DNA of 64,000 nt, from NCBI GenBank assembly GCA_016192995.1, contig JACPTB010000001.1, forward strand, positions 253,110 to 317,109, read 5' to 3'. The notes under the pieces were generated by a model. That model was given only the letters and a program-made list of their open reading frames with translations. It had not been told where the DNA came from and did no database searches. This DNA comes from Candidatus Woesearchaeota archaeon. GTDB lineage: Archaea; Nanobdellota; Nanobdellia; Woesearchaeales; DSVV01. The position numbers were made by a program, and so were the translations under genes. Positions within the stretch are counted from its first letter, which is position 1, and each line of letters begins with the position of its first letter. Shown here piece by piece: positions 25,937 through 34,945 of this stretch.

Positions 25937-27166
25937 TTATCTTCTTCTATTAAATCTCTGCGGACTGCTGCGAGAATGTCTATCATTGCTTCTTCCAAAA
26001 TGAGAAGGCCGTTTATGGAATGATCTTCTTTCTTCATAGACTGGTTGCACGGGAACAGGCTTTATTTCAGGTAATTCTTCACGTGGAATTCTTACTTCAT
26101 TTTCACGGAGTATGCGCTGAAAATTATCATGATCTCGAGGAGAAAGCAAATTCACTGCTTTTCCAGCCTTGCCTGCGCGCGCAGTTCTTCCAATTCTATG
26201 AATATATTGCTTACTATCAATAGGAAGGTCATAATTATAAACATGGGAAACCCCTTTAATATCCAATCCACGAGCTGCAACATCAGTGCATACAAGCACA
26301 TAGACTCTTCTGGCATGGACTTGTTCCATAATATCGTTGCGTTTAGCTTGTGAAAATCCGCCATGAATTGCATGTGCATTAACATGATTTAACTTTAAGT
26401 TTTTTGTTACCATTTCTACAGCTCTCCGCGAATTACAGAAAACAATAACTAATCCAGGATGCTCCTGCTGCAATAAATGAGTAAGAAGAGAAAATTTTAG
26501 GCGATCGTGGATATCATAGTAAACTTGCGTTAATTGTTTTGGATCAACATAACACTCAACAGCAACTTTAACAGGATGATGCATATATCTTTGAGAAAAA
26601 TGCGTTACATCTTGGGACAGTGTTGCTGAAAAACAAAGTGTTTGTCTTTTTTCAGGGCAGCAGCGTATAATCTGCTCTACATCATGTTTAAATCCCATAT
26701 CAAACATTCTATCTGCTTCGTCAAGAACAAGCACTCCTACTTGCGTCAAATTAATTGTTCTCCGGTTAACATGATCAAGAATTCTTCCTGGTGTTCCAAT
26801 AACAACATCTGCGTGTCTAAGATCTCTCATCTGCGGTCCTATAGCTACTCCACCATAAATAACAACAGTATTTAAGCGTGTCCCGCGTGAAAACAATTTA
26901 AGCGCTTGAGAAACTTGCTCAGCTAATTCTCTTGTTGGTGTTAAGACTAATGATTGGATGCCTTTTCCTGGCTGAACAGTATGGATAATACCTGCGCTAA
27001 ATGCAAGTGTTTTCCCTGAACCTGTTGCAGATCCAGCTATAACATCTTTGCCCTGCAGAATTAAAGGAATAGACTTTTCCTGAATTTCAGTAGGCTCTTC
27101 AATATGAAGCTCAGGTAATACTTTAATAATTGAATCTTGAATTCCTAATTTTCTAAAGTTTTGCAT
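25937..27166 (-). CDS. DEAD-box RNA helicase
   Basis: 409 residues from the ATG at 27166; a GTG at 27199 would add 11. All SF2 motifs are seen: Q motif (PTEIQEKSIPLIL), Walker A (GSATGSGKT), PTRELA, TPGR, DEAD (VLDEADRMFDMGF), SAT, ARGLDIKGVSHVYNYDLP, and HRIGRTARAG. A basic, Ser/Arg-rich tail (from about 375) probably binds RNA. Expected to unwind RNA duplexes in ribosome assembly or RNA decay, especially in the cold, by analogy with DeaD/RhlE. The exact paralogue group is not resolvable here. Confidence 0.9.
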   Translation of the reverse strand: MQNFRKLGIQDSIIKVLPELHIEEPTEIQEKSIPLILQGKDVIAGSATGSGKTLAFSAGIIHTVQPGKGIQSLVLTPTRELAEQVSQALKLFSRGTRLNTVVIYGGVAIGPQMRDLRHADVVIGTPGRILDHVNRRTINLTQVGVLVLDEADRMFDMGFKHDVEQIIRCCPEKRQTLCFSATLSQDVTHFSQRYMHHPVKVAVECYVDPKQLTQVYYDIHDRLKFSLLTHLLQQEHPGLVIVFCNSRRAVEMVTKNLKLNHVNAHAIHGGFSQAKRNDIMEQVHARRVYVLVCTDVAARGLDIKGVSHVYNYDLPIDSKQYIHRIGRTARAGKAGKAVNLLSPRDHDNFQRILRENEVRIPREELPEIKPVPVQPVYEERRSFHKRPSHFGRSNDRHSRSSPQRFNRRR

Positions 27167-27227
27167 ATTATTCTCAACCACAAAGTGGTACAATTTCACT
27201 ATACTTCATAATGTTACAGTTCTCCCT

Positions 27228-28400
27228 TTATAAACCTTTGTTATTTTTTAGCCATACTTTTTTTACTGCTTCGGCAACACAAGGAACTACCTTGCTATCG
27301 ATTACTTCGGGCAATATTTTTTCAAAATCAGGGTTCTTAATCATTCCTGCTAGTGCTTGGGCAGCAGCAAGTTTCATAGCAGTAGTAATTTCTGTTGCTT
27401 TAGCATCAAGCGCTCCTCTAAATATTCCCGGAAATCCAAGGGCATTGTTTACTTGATTAGGGAAATCACTTCTTCCTGTAGCAACCACTTTTGCGCCTGC
27501 TTTTTTAGCAAGTTCCGGCATAATTTCAGGAATAGGGTTTGCCATAGCAAAAACAATGGCATCTTTTGCCATTGTTTTAATCATTGTTTCAGTTACTACA
27601 TTTGCTTTGGAAACACCAATCAACACATCTGCTCCTATTAATGCATGTGCTAATAATCCTTCCCGAGCATCAGTATTGGTTATCTTTGCTAATTCTTTTT
27701 TGTATTCTTCTTTAAGCTCTAATCTTTTACTATGAATAATGCCTTTTGTATCGCAAATAATAATATTTTTTTCTGGCACTCCATAGTGCAAAAGGATTTT
27801 AATAATTGCAGTGCCTGCAGCTCCTGCACCATTAACGGTAATTCTAATATCAGTATGTTTTTTTCCGACAACTTTTAATGCGTTTAATAATCCGGCTAAA
27901 ACAACAACAGCAGTTCCGTGCTGGTCATCATGCATGACTGGAATTCCTAATTGCTGCAAAGCTCCTTCAACTTCAAAACATTGCGGCGCTTTAATATCTT
28001 CTAAATTAATGCCGCCAAAAACTGGCGCAATATGCTTGACTGTTTTTATTATTTCTTGAGGATCTTGCGTTGCTAAACAAATCGGAAACGCATCGATATT
28101 TGCAAATTGCTTGAACAAAACACATTTTCCTTCCATAACAGGCAAAGCAGCTTCTGCTCCAATATTCCCTAATCCTAAAACAGAACTTCCATCTGAAATA
28201 ACTGCAACAGTATTGCCTTTAAAGGTGTAATCATATATTGTTTCTTTGTTCTTTGCAATTTCTTTACAAGGTTCAGCTACACCCGGAGTATAGACTAAAG
28301 CAAGATCTCTTTTATCTTTCACCGGCGTTTTAATGGCAATTGCTAATTTACCCTTATTTTCTTTATGTAACTTTAGTGAATCTTTCATCAGGTCTGACAT
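27228..28400 (-). CDS. NAD(P)-malic enzyme
   Basis: 390 residues from the ATG at 28400, which lies 27 nt after a TATA box (about 28423-28431); an ATG at 28409 is only about 18 nt from it. It oxidatively decarboxylates malate to pyruvate. Malic enzyme motifs are seen: LVYTPGVAEPC near the start, GLGNIGAEAALPVMEGK, NLEDIKAPQCFEVE, VMHDDQHGTAVVV, and a Rossmann NAD site (NGAGAAGTAI). It is the short archaeal/bacterial form without the phosphotransacetylase domain. It may link the C4 pool to pyruvate in a reduced metabolism. Confidence 0.9.
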   Translation of the reverse strand: MSDLMKDSLKLHKENKGKLAIAIKTPVKDKRDLALVYTPGVAEPCKEIAKNKETIYDYTFKGNTVAVISDGSSVLGLGNIGAEAALPVMEGKCVLFKQFANIDAFPICLATQDPQEIIKTVKHIAPVFGGINLEDIKAPQCFEVEGALQQLGIPVMHDDQHGTAVVVLAGLLNALKVVGKKHTDIRITVNGAGAAGTAIIKILLHYGVPEKNIIICDTKGIIHSKRLELKEEYKKELAKITNTDAREGLLAHALIGADVLIGVSKANVVTETMIKTMAKDAIVFAMANPIPEIMPELAKKAGAKVVATGRSDFPNQVNNALGFPGIFRGALDAKATEITTAMKLAAAQALAGMIKNPDFEKILPEVIDSKVVPCVAEAVKKVWLKNNKGL

Positions 28401-28446
28401 TTTAATCATCTATATAATTGATATTTATAAATATGTTTGAAATTTA

Positions 28447-28644
28447 GGCTCTGGTGAACATGTAGTTTTAGCGCCTAATTTGTGAAGCTCTTCTTAGATA
28501 ACTGCGGGGATTTTTCGAGGTTCCAGAGAGAAAAATCCAATCAATAACCACATCAAAAGCTGAACCGGCGCTACCTGAATCCGAAGGATCTCAGGGATTA
28601 AAAATAGTGATTTTTAATAAAACCTGAAAGATTTTCACCGAGCC
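28447..28644. repeat. Modular hairpin element, type B ends with type A interior
   Basis: 198 bp. The ends ggctctggtgaa / ttcaccgagcc enclose the ttttagcgcc...ggcgct pair and core, but one arm carries an insert (ctgagatccttcggattcag region reversed, near 28582-28620) that also occurs at 56745-56795. The flanks aaattta repeat on both sides. Confidence 0.75.
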
Positions 28645-28649
28645 TAAAT

Positions 28650-29213
28650 TTAGTTAATGTTTTTCATCACTATAACGCCATGATCGCTATTATCATACTT
28701 TTGACTAACAAGCTCAACAAATCCCACATTCTTAACTAAAGATAATGATTGGCCTTGTTCTCCTTTCCAGCACGTTGCATAAACCTGTTTTCCACCTAAC
28801 GCTTTAATTTGCTCCAATGCATATTTCATCAATTCTCTTCCTACACCATTACGCCTTTCTTCAGCTGTAACACCAAGATCTGTAATGCAAAAACTTGGTT
28901 CTGCAAATATTATATTAACTTCAGATTTCGTTAAACAATCTGTATAATATTCTCTATCACCGTCTTCTGTTATTCGTTGATAGATACAATAACCAACAGG
29001 TTTTTTATCTTTCAAAGCAATCATATAATAAGTATCGGGATCATTAAGATGAGGTAATATAACTTCTTCAGCATATTCTAATTTAGATCCTGTATTTGCA
29101 AGTGTTCCGAAGAGTTCAAATCCTAAGGTAACAATAAAATCTAAATCTGCTAATGCTTGTTGATCAGATACATAATCTTCAGGTAATTGTCTTGCTATGA
29201 TTTCTAAGCTCAT
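28650..29213 (-). CDS. GNAT-family N-acetyltransferase
   Basis: 187 residues with the GNAT acetyl-CoA fold. The acetyl-CoA-binding signature is seen as VTAEERRNGVGRELMKYALE, preceded by a beta-strand ICITDLG-like segment. The substrate is unknown; relatives acetylate amines of small molecules or protein N-termini. Its stop codon lies in the short direct repeat at the edge of the neighbouring hairpin element, so the insertion event just missed the gene. Confidence 0.75.
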   Translation of the reverse strand: MSLEIIARQLPEDYVSDQQALADLDFIVTLGFELFGTLANTGSKLEYAEEVILPHLNDPDTYYMIALKDKKPVGYCIYQRITEDGDREYYTDCLTKSEVNIIFAEPSFCITDLGVTAEERRNGVGRELMKYALEQIKALGGKQVYATCWKGEQGQSLSLVKNVGFVELVSQKYDNSDHGVIVMKNIN

Positions 29214-29340
29214 TTCATCATCAGCACCAAAATTATGATTATAGGACTTTTTGAGTTCATAAGTATAAGTAGTGTTGGATTATTTAATAAGCTTGGGATG
29301 TTGCTCTTTAATTTTTACATAATATAAGTGGTGAAAATAC

Positions 29341-29553
29341 GGCATAATCCAAAAAATGAGTGATATTGCGAAAATGCCTTCGGCAGCCACGGAAAATCAC
29401 TATTTTCCTAGTTGCGTTCGTTTCACTCAGCAACCACCATCGGCTCGGCTGTAGATGTTTGTTATGGAAGATGCTATCCTCTCTGGAGTAGAAGAGCCTC
29501 GCAAAAAAGATGGTGGCACTTTTCGCAATATCACTTACAAATTGGATTGTGCC
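29341..29553. repeat. Modular hairpin element, type D with extra arm module
   Basis: 213 bp, flanked by a perfect 8 bp direct repeat (gaaaatac at 29333-29340 and 29554-29561), the expected mark of transposition. Relative to the 24735 copy it carries an extra arm block containing gttgcgttcgtttcactcag. Confidence 0.85.
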
Positions 29554-29569
29554 GAAAATACTTTATTTC

Positions 29570-32179
29570 TCACACTGCCCTGCCTAACATGATCTTTGCT
29601 TTGACCATCTCATGCATTTTTCGCAGGAATTCAGTTCTATCTTCCATTTTTAAAATATCAACCACACCCTGCAATGCTAAATTAAAAGCAAAAGGACTCG
29701 GTACACTGGTTTGAATCTCTCTGATTTCAATCTTTTTTTCATTAATTTGAGCTAAAACAAACTCAGCATGCTCAATATCCATTAAATCTTCCAAAACTTC
29801 ACGTCTGGCTTCACGCAGTACGCAGAAATTATCTGAAATTCTTCGGACTGCATTGAGTAAGAGCATAGAACTTACTTGCTGCCTGCCTACATTTTTCTGA
29901 TGCCCCCTATAATTCCTTAAAATCATCAATGCTCTGCCAGCACAATGCCTGAATCGTCTCCGTAGCACTTCAGAAGTAGCTAAAGCATTTTCCATTACTA
30001 ATCGTATTTTATGATGTTTTAACAGTTTGAACGCAGAAAGTGCATCAACTTTCTTTTCATAATTAACATAAAACCCATTGTCATTCATCCCAATCTCAAC
30101 ATCGCGATGTTGAGTTCTTCCAATAGCAAACCCTACTGCTCGCGACAAAACGTCATTAACACGTCGTCCATACAAGGTATGAAATATAATCTTGTGGTCT
30201 CCTTCTTTATTATTGTAGTGTTCAACTAGAATAAGCTTATCAGTGGGCATTATTTTGACATAACGGTATTGATCTTCAAAATAATGATAGATTGCTTCAG
30301 CAGCGTTTTTGTCAACATAAAGATAATCATTAAGAAATTGCATGATTTCCTCTTTTGATCGTTTGTTCGTGAATTTCTCGAGCATTAATCGTCTGAATTT
30401 GCCAATTTCAATGGCAAGATCAAAACTTAATGGCAGCATTTCACTTGCCCATGAAGGAACTGTTGGCGGTTTACCACTAGAAGCATCGACGACTGCAGTC
30501 ATGCCGCGTGCAAATCTGAACTCATACGTATTCCCACCAAGGACGAATACATCTCTTTTTTTAAGCCGTTCAAGGAAACCTTCATCAATAGTGCCAATAA
30601 CTTTTTCTCCCATTTTTACTTTAATCCCTGTTTGATCAGGAATGGTCCCTATATTAGTCATATAAATAACACGCGACATCCTGCCGCGTCTGCCTATTTT
30701 GCCGTTTTCACGCCAGATTTTAGCATAGACATGCCTGTCTTCCAGTGAAATAAATTTACCCGCCAGATAATCCAACAATTCATTAAGATCTTCAGAGGTA
30801 ACTTGATTATAACAATAACTTTGTCTGACTACTTTGAATAATTCTTTTTCTTCCCAATCTTGTTCTAATGCCATGCCAAAAAGATGCTGGATCAAGACAT
30901 CCAACGCTCCCTTTGGAATTTGTATTTTGTCAATTCTTTTTTCAACAGCAGATTTTAACAAGACTGAACATTCAACTAAATCATCTCTGTCTAAAACAAT
31001 GATTCTTCCTTTTGTTGTTGCATGCAACTGATGTCCTGATCTTCCAATCCGTTGAAGAGCGCGGGCAACAGATTTCGGACTGCCAAGGCAAAGCACAAGA
31101 TCAATAAAACCGATATCAATCCCCAATTCCAGCGATGTTGAACACACAACCACTTTTAATTTGCCATCACGCAAGTTTTGCTCAATTTCATGACGATGCT
31201 CTTTGCTTAAACTGCCATGATGAGCGCCAATATTTTCATAATAATCTTTTGGATACATCTCCTTTAAATAATGGACAACACGCTCAGTTGCAGCCCGCGT
31301 ATTGGTGAATATTAAGGTTGTTTTATGTTCCTGAACTAACGTATGAACAAGTTCGTACAATTTATCATGCATTTCTTTGTAGCGTATATTGATAAGATCT
31401 TTTGCTGGTGAAATAACTTGGAGATCTAACTGCTTGATAAATTGCACATCAACAATCTTACAACTGTTTTCTTTCCACTCTGTTTTTTTATCGTCGTAAT
31501 GATACCCTACAAGATATTTTGCAATTTCATCCAATGGAGCAACTGTTGCTGACAACCCAACTCTGGTCATACCTGGTGATAAATAGTGCAAACGTTCAAC
31601 AGACAAAGAAAGATGGACCCCACGTTTGTTTTCAGCCAATGCATGAATTTCATCAAGAATACACCATGATACGCCTTTCAAATGTTCTCTGAATTTAACA
31701 CTGCTCAGCATAATTGCTAAACTTTCTGGTGTTGTAATCAAAATATGCGGAGGTTTAGTAAGCATTTTTGATTTTTCATTTGCTGTAGTGTCACCAGTTC
31801 TTACACTGACGCGAATACCTAATTTTTTAGCAGCAATTGCTTCAATTTGTTCCAAAGGTGTCACTAAATTAACTTTAATATCTTCATTCAAAGCTTTTAA
31901 CGGAGAGATATAAATGCAGTACACTTTGTCCTGCAAAATTCCTTTTTCTGCGCAGTCAACTAATTCATTGAGAATAGCCATGAAACCAGTTAATGTTTTC
32001 GTTGCGCCAGTTGGTGCAGAAATGAGAATATTATTCCTGCTATGAATTTCCATAACACCATATAATTGAGGGAGAGAGTATTCTTTAAACCTGCTGTAAA
32101 ACCATTGTTTCATCAAAGGATTGAGAATATGGTCTAGTTCTTCTTTGGTATTGGGTGTTTGTTTATGGGTGATGGACAT
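29570..32179 (-). CDS. lhr: Lhr-type ATP-dependent helicase
   Basis: 869 residues from the ATG at 32179; a TTG start two codons earlier is less likely. SF2 motifs: SAPTGATKTLTGF (motif I; T replaces the usual S in GSGKT), ITTPESLAI, DEIHALAE (motif II), SATVAP, a second RecA domain with STSLELGIDIGFIDLVLCLG, and QRIGRSGHQ. The C-terminal winged-helix and Lhr-core segments follow (from about 420). It is the length of archaeal Lhr-core, which unwinds DNA and RNA:DNA hybrids in repair or replication restart. Confidence 0.9.
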   Translation of the reverse strand: MSITHKQTPNTKEELDHILNPLMKQWFYSRFKEYSLPQLYGVMEIHSRNNILISAPTGATKTLTGFMAILNELVDCAEKGILQDKVYCIYISPLKALNEDIKVNLVTPLEQIEAIAAKKLGIRVSVRTGDTTANEKSKMLTKPPHILITTPESLAIMLSSVKFREHLKGVSWCILDEIHALAENKRGVHLSLSVERLHYLSPGMTRVGLSATVAPLDEIAKYLVGYHYDDKKTEWKENSCKIVDVQFIKQLDLQVISPAKDLINIRYKEMHDKLYELVHTLVQEHKTTLIFTNTRAATERVVHYLKEMYPKDYYENIGAHHGSLSKEHRHEIEQNLRDGKLKVVVCSTSLELGIDIGFIDLVLCLGSPKSVARALQRIGRSGHQLHATTKGRIIVLDRDDLVECSVLLKSAVEKRIDKIQIPKGALDVLIQHLFGMALEQDWEEKELFKVVRQSYCYNQVTSEDLNELLDYLAGKFISLEDRHVYAKIWRENGKIGRRGRMSRVIYMTNIGTIPDQTGIKVKMGEKVIGTIDEGFLERLKKRDVFVLGGNTYEFRFARGMTAVVDASSGKPPTVPSWASEMLPLSFDLAIEIGKFRRLMLEKFTNKRSKEEIMQFLNDYLYVDKNAAEAIYHYFEDQYRYVKIMPTDKLILVEHYNNKEGDHKIIFHTLYGRRVNDVLSRAVGFAIGRTQHRDVEIGMNDNGFYVNYEKKVDALSAFKLLKHHKIRLVMENALATSEVLRRRFRHCAGRALMILRNYRGHQKNVGRQQVSSMLLLNAVRRISDNFCVLREARREVLEDLMDIEHAEFVLAQINEKKIEIREIQTSVPSPFAFNLALQGVVDILKMEDRTEFLRKMHEMVKAKIMLGRAV

Positions 32180-32236
32180 ACACAATAGTAGAATGATTTT
32201 AGGTTTAAAAAGGTATAGGTGGAGTGATTAAAGGGT

Positions 32237-32680
32237 TTAAGAAAAAAATTCAGGATTTTTAAAAAATAGAGTCATAATTGATATTATAATCACCAATATT
32301 ACAATAATTATTACATGAACTGGAATATTAACCCAATTAATTTTAAGTAATCTTAAGGCTGCCCAGCCAACAACAATAGTTATTTCTATAACTAAAAGTA
32401 TTATCATGGAATATATTAATATAACATTGATATATCTAAACGAGTAGTGTTCTACAAATAATTCTACTCCACGTAAAATTCCAAGTACAATAACGAAAAC
32501 TCCAGAAAACATAAACAGCCAACCAACTAAACCTGGCATTTGTTTAAAAACTTCTCGCATGGGAAAGTTGAATGGTAATTTATCTCCATGCAATGTTATT
32601 CCTATTCCAAATATTACTATTCCCATTGTAATAAATGATAGGGATTCTAAACCTAATTGATTAATGGTTGATATATTCAT
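32237..32680 (-). CDS. Four-helix membrane protein, unknown
   Basis: 147 residues from the ATG at 32680. Four hydrophobic segments are seen (about 16-32, 46-66, 83-110, 117-140), each long enough to span the membrane, so an integral protein is likely. There are no catalytic motifs. The genes either side are unrelated and its role is unknown. A TATA-like region lies just upstream. Confidence 0.6.
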   Translation of the reverse strand: MNISTINQLGLESLSFITMGIVIFGIGITLHGDKLPFNFPMREVFKQMPGLVGWLFMFSGVFVIVLGILRGVELFVEHYSFRYINVILIYSMIILLVIEITIVVGWAALRLLKINWVNIPVHVIIIVILVIIISIMTLFFKNPEFFS

Positions 32681-32806
32681 CAAAAAGAAGAAGCGATATG
32701 ATACTTAAATAATTTCTTATTAACACAAATTATTTTAATGTGATACTTTTGTGTAGTATTAAGTACTTCTTATTTTTCCGCAAACTTTCCGAATACAAAA
32801 CAATAA

Positions 32807-32816
32807 TTTTATAAAC
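32807..32816 (+). promoter_or_regulatory. TATA box before the small gene at 32838
   Basis: ttttataaac is centred about 27 nt before the ATG at 32838. Confidence 0.5.
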
Positions 32817-32837
32817 AATAATGCTCTAATTACAATC

Positions 32838-33089
32838 ATGAAAACAATAACTCTTCAAAACAATGATGAGCCTGATACACCTGAAATAATTGCTTGGAAA
32901 ATCGAGCAATTAAGAAAATTAAAAGGTACTTGCAAGTTATTAACGCCTGAGGAACGGAAGAGAGCAGAAGAAGAATTAAAACATATATCACAATATGATC
33001 TTATTAAATTATATGGTTTAGAAGATTGTATAGAAATTAAAAATGATGATGATTATAAACAATTACATCAAAAAATTATCATTGATTAA
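32838..33089 (+). CDS. Small conserved-looking protein, unknown
   Basis: 83 residues, acidic and predicted helical (EIIAWKIEQLRKLKGTCKLL, then EEELKHISQYDLIKLYG). It has a TATA box at the right distance, supporting a real gene. It converges on the broken PIN gene but is on the opposite strand, so it is not obviously its antitoxin. No known domain seen. Confidence 0.6.
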   Translation: MKTITLQNNDEPDTPEIIAWKIEQLRKLKGTCKLLTPEERKRAEEELKHISQYDLIKLYGLEDCIEIKNDDDYKQLHQKIIID

Positions 33090-33097
33090 CATCTATA

Positions 33098-33677
33098 TTA
33101 AATCTGCTCTGGTAAACAAGTCTTGACAAGGTGCCTACAATTATGAAAACCTTTTAAATCACGTGTTATTATGAATTCTGCATTTCCTTTCTCAGCCAAA
33201 ACAGCATGTAACGGATCTTGATAATGTTCAGATAATGACTTCGCATAGGCAATATCATTATCGTTAATTGGTATTAAAATTGTTTTTCTTTTCAAAAATG
33301 TAAATAACATAGCTGTTTTGTAATCGTCAGCATATTTACGTAATTCCTGAATCAGCCAAGTAGACGTTATTATCTGAAATTTACAACTAACTGTTCGTTG
33401 AAATATCCTAAATGCTTTATCTTCAAGGTCATCACCTTGTTTATTCTTACGTTCCAATAAGGCTCTGGTGAAAATCTCGGCATAGCCTCAGTTTTGGCAT
33501 CAGTTCGGCTTTTGATATATTTATGTTATTGGATTTTTCTCTCTGGCACTCCGAAAAATCCCCGATAAATATATGGGAAGAGCCTCACAAAAAGATGCCA
33601 AAAACTACATTTTCACCAGAGCCTTCGAATAAGTAATCTAAATAAACATTAGTATCAAGATAAATTCGTTTACTCAT
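33098..33677 (-). pseudogene. PIN-domain gene interrupted by a hairpin element
   Basis: The 5' part (33677-33624) encodes MSKRIYLDTNVYLDYLFE, the classic first strand of a PIN nuclease with its catalytic Asp. The 3' part (33460-33098) encodes the remainder, including ITSTWLIQELRKYADD (second acidic patch) and DPLHAVLAE...FIITRDLKGF (later conserved Asp). Between them sits a 163 bp hairpin element with 9 bp flanking repeats. Joining the parts after removing the element and one repeat gives DYLFERKNKQGDD in one frame. With the element the frame shifts by one. The 3' part could be made alone from a TTG at 33457 but would lack the first catalytic Asp. Confidence 0.88.
33461..33623. repeat. Modular hairpin element, type B, inside the PIN gene
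   Basis: 163 bp with ends ggctctggtgaaaatc / ttttcaccagagcc and a core with ctctctggcactccg. It is flanked by the direct repeats ttccaataa (33452-33460) and ttcgaataa (33624-33632), eight of nine matching. It is the only copy seen inside a gene. Confidence 0.9.
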
Positions 33678-33729
33678 ATAATAGCCTCAACAGTTTATTA
33701 AATTCAATATTATTCTTCCATGTTTAGGG

Positions 33730-33847
33730 CGGCGTGAGCGGGAGTTCCATATCTCAAGGGGTACAAAGATTTTTGAACCCGCATGGGAACTGGTGATTCC
33801 CACTAAGGCATCAGCTTAGCGCAGTTGCCGAGTTGTGCCATCACGCC
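33730..33847 (-). tRNA. Class II tRNA-like gene with T-loop intron, unusual anticodon loop
   Basis: The acceptor arms GGCGTGA / TCACGCC pair fully, with G as discriminator. A short D-stem (GCA/TGC), an anticodon stem CTAAG/CTTAG with a seven-base loop CTGATGC, and a long variable arm (GGGAA/TTCCC) follow. The T-stem halves GCGGG and CCCGC are separated by TTCAA plus about 28 extra bases, which I read as an intron in the T-loop. Read literally the anticodon is GAT (Ile), but a long variable arm and G73 fit serine-type tRNAs. The amino acid is therefore not assigned. Confidence 0.5.
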
Positions 33848-33898
33848 ATTGCCCAACATGGAAAAATTTATAAGCAATATATGTCATATACTATTTAG

Positions 33899-33932
33899 AC
33901 TGGTGATTCTCACTAGGGGTGCTATCACTCCA
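33899..33932 (-). other. Decayed partial copy of the adjacent tRNA-like gene
   Basis: On the minus strand ggagtgatagcac resembles the tRNA 5' end and is joined directly to cctagtgagaatcaccagt, resembling the start of the variable arm; about 36 bases of D and anticodon arm are missing. The rest of the 33933-34159 gap holds no gene I can support; it has a relic palindrome around 34013-34055 that includes a cctgaaaga fragment seen in the hairpin elements. Confidence 0.5.
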
Positions 33933-34159
33933 TTTTTTCTTTTTTTCAATAATGTGTTTATTGAATTACTGCTTAATAAACTCTCGTCAAGAGAAACAGT
34001 ATAACTTCCGAAAAAACCTGAAAGAGTTACTAATTACTCAGAAAGATTTTCAGATGGTATTTAAGTAATTTGAAAAGATTACGGAAACTCCGGAAAAAAT
34101 ATAATTATAATTTTTCAATTAATCCTTGATAATCCATTTAAAAATTCTTTTTCTTGCAG

Positions 34160-34322
34160 CGGCTTCGGTGAAAATCTCGGCATAGCCTCGGTTTTGGTGC
34201 CGTGATTATCCCACTTATTTATAAGAATGAAAAAATTCCTATTGGAATTTCCTTTTTTCTCGCTCATTAATTTGAAAGATAATCACCAGCATGGCACCAA
34301 AAACTACATTTTCACCGAAGCC
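34160..34322. repeat. Modular hairpin element, type C
   Basis: 163 bp, nearly identical to the copy at 4936-5098. It is flanked by a perfect 8 bp direct repeat tcttgcag (34152-34159 and 34323-34330). Confidence 0.88.
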
Positions 34323-34379
34323 TCTTGCAGGCATAAGTTTATAAATGAACATCAACACTTTCAAGTTAAGGTTCAGATT

Positions 34380-34739
34380 ATGAAACATTTTAATCGTGAT
34401 AACAAATCAGGGAGACGATCATCTGGCAGATTTACTGATAGAGATTCAGGTAGATTCAGGGGAAGAGATTCTGATAGATTTGAACGTTCTGATCGATTTG
34501 AAAGAAGAGAGTCCAGAGGATCAACCTTTGAAAAACAGATGTTTAGTGTAACCTGTGATAAATGCGGCAGCAGGTGTGATGTTCCCTTCAAACCAACAGG
34601 CAATAAACCTGTTTATTGCAGTGATTGTTTTAGAAAAAATGAAGATTCTGGATCTAGCAAGCCTGATACAATAGCTAAACAGCTTGATGAAATCAATGAA
34701 AAACTTGATAAAATATGTGAAGCATTGGATATTGATTAA
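34380..34739 (+). CDS. CxxC-x17-CxxC zinc-binding protein with Arg/Asp/Ser-rich N-terminus
   Basis: 119 residues from the ATG at 34380; upstream in-frame codons are element sequence. The first 50 residues are a disordered RGRDSDRFERSDRF-type tract. A zinc ribbon follows: CDKCGSRCDVPFKPTGNKPV then CSDC, the CxxC-x17-CxxC pattern known in archaea and candidate-phyla bacteria. The C-terminus (AKQLDEINEKLDKICEAL) is a short coiled coil. Its nucleic-acid-binding role is inferred. Confidence 0.75.
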   Translation: MKHFNRDNKSGRRSSGRFTDRDSGRFRGRDSDRFERSDRFERRESRGSTFEKQMFSVTCDKCGSRCDVPFKPTGNKPVYCSDCFRKNEDSGSSKPDTIAKQLDEINEKLDKICEALDID

Positions 34740-34746
34740 AATTAAA

Positions 34747-34902
34747 GGTATGTAATAAGTCTTCTTTAGGTTTTAGTGCCAGTTCAGCTTCACAGGTGAC
34801 TAAACATTGGATTTTTCTCTCTGGCACTCCGAAAAATCCCCAATATAAATTTAAGAAGAGCTTCACAAAATAGGCACTAAAACCCCTGACTTATCACATA
34901 CC
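34747..34902. repeat. Modular hairpin element, type A variant
   Basis: About 156 bp. The ends are ggtatgtaataag / cttatcacatacc, diverged from the usual gtacgtaataag. The short flank attaaa is repeated on both sides (34741-34746, 34903-34908). Confidence 0.82.
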
Positions 34903-34945
34903 ATTAAACCATAGTTTTATATAGAAAAAGATCATGCAAGAGGTT

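Noticed and set aside
33730-33847. Calling the tRNA-like gene isoleucine (GAT) outright
   Set aside because: A long variable arm and G73 do not fit isoleucine tRNA, so I left the identity open.
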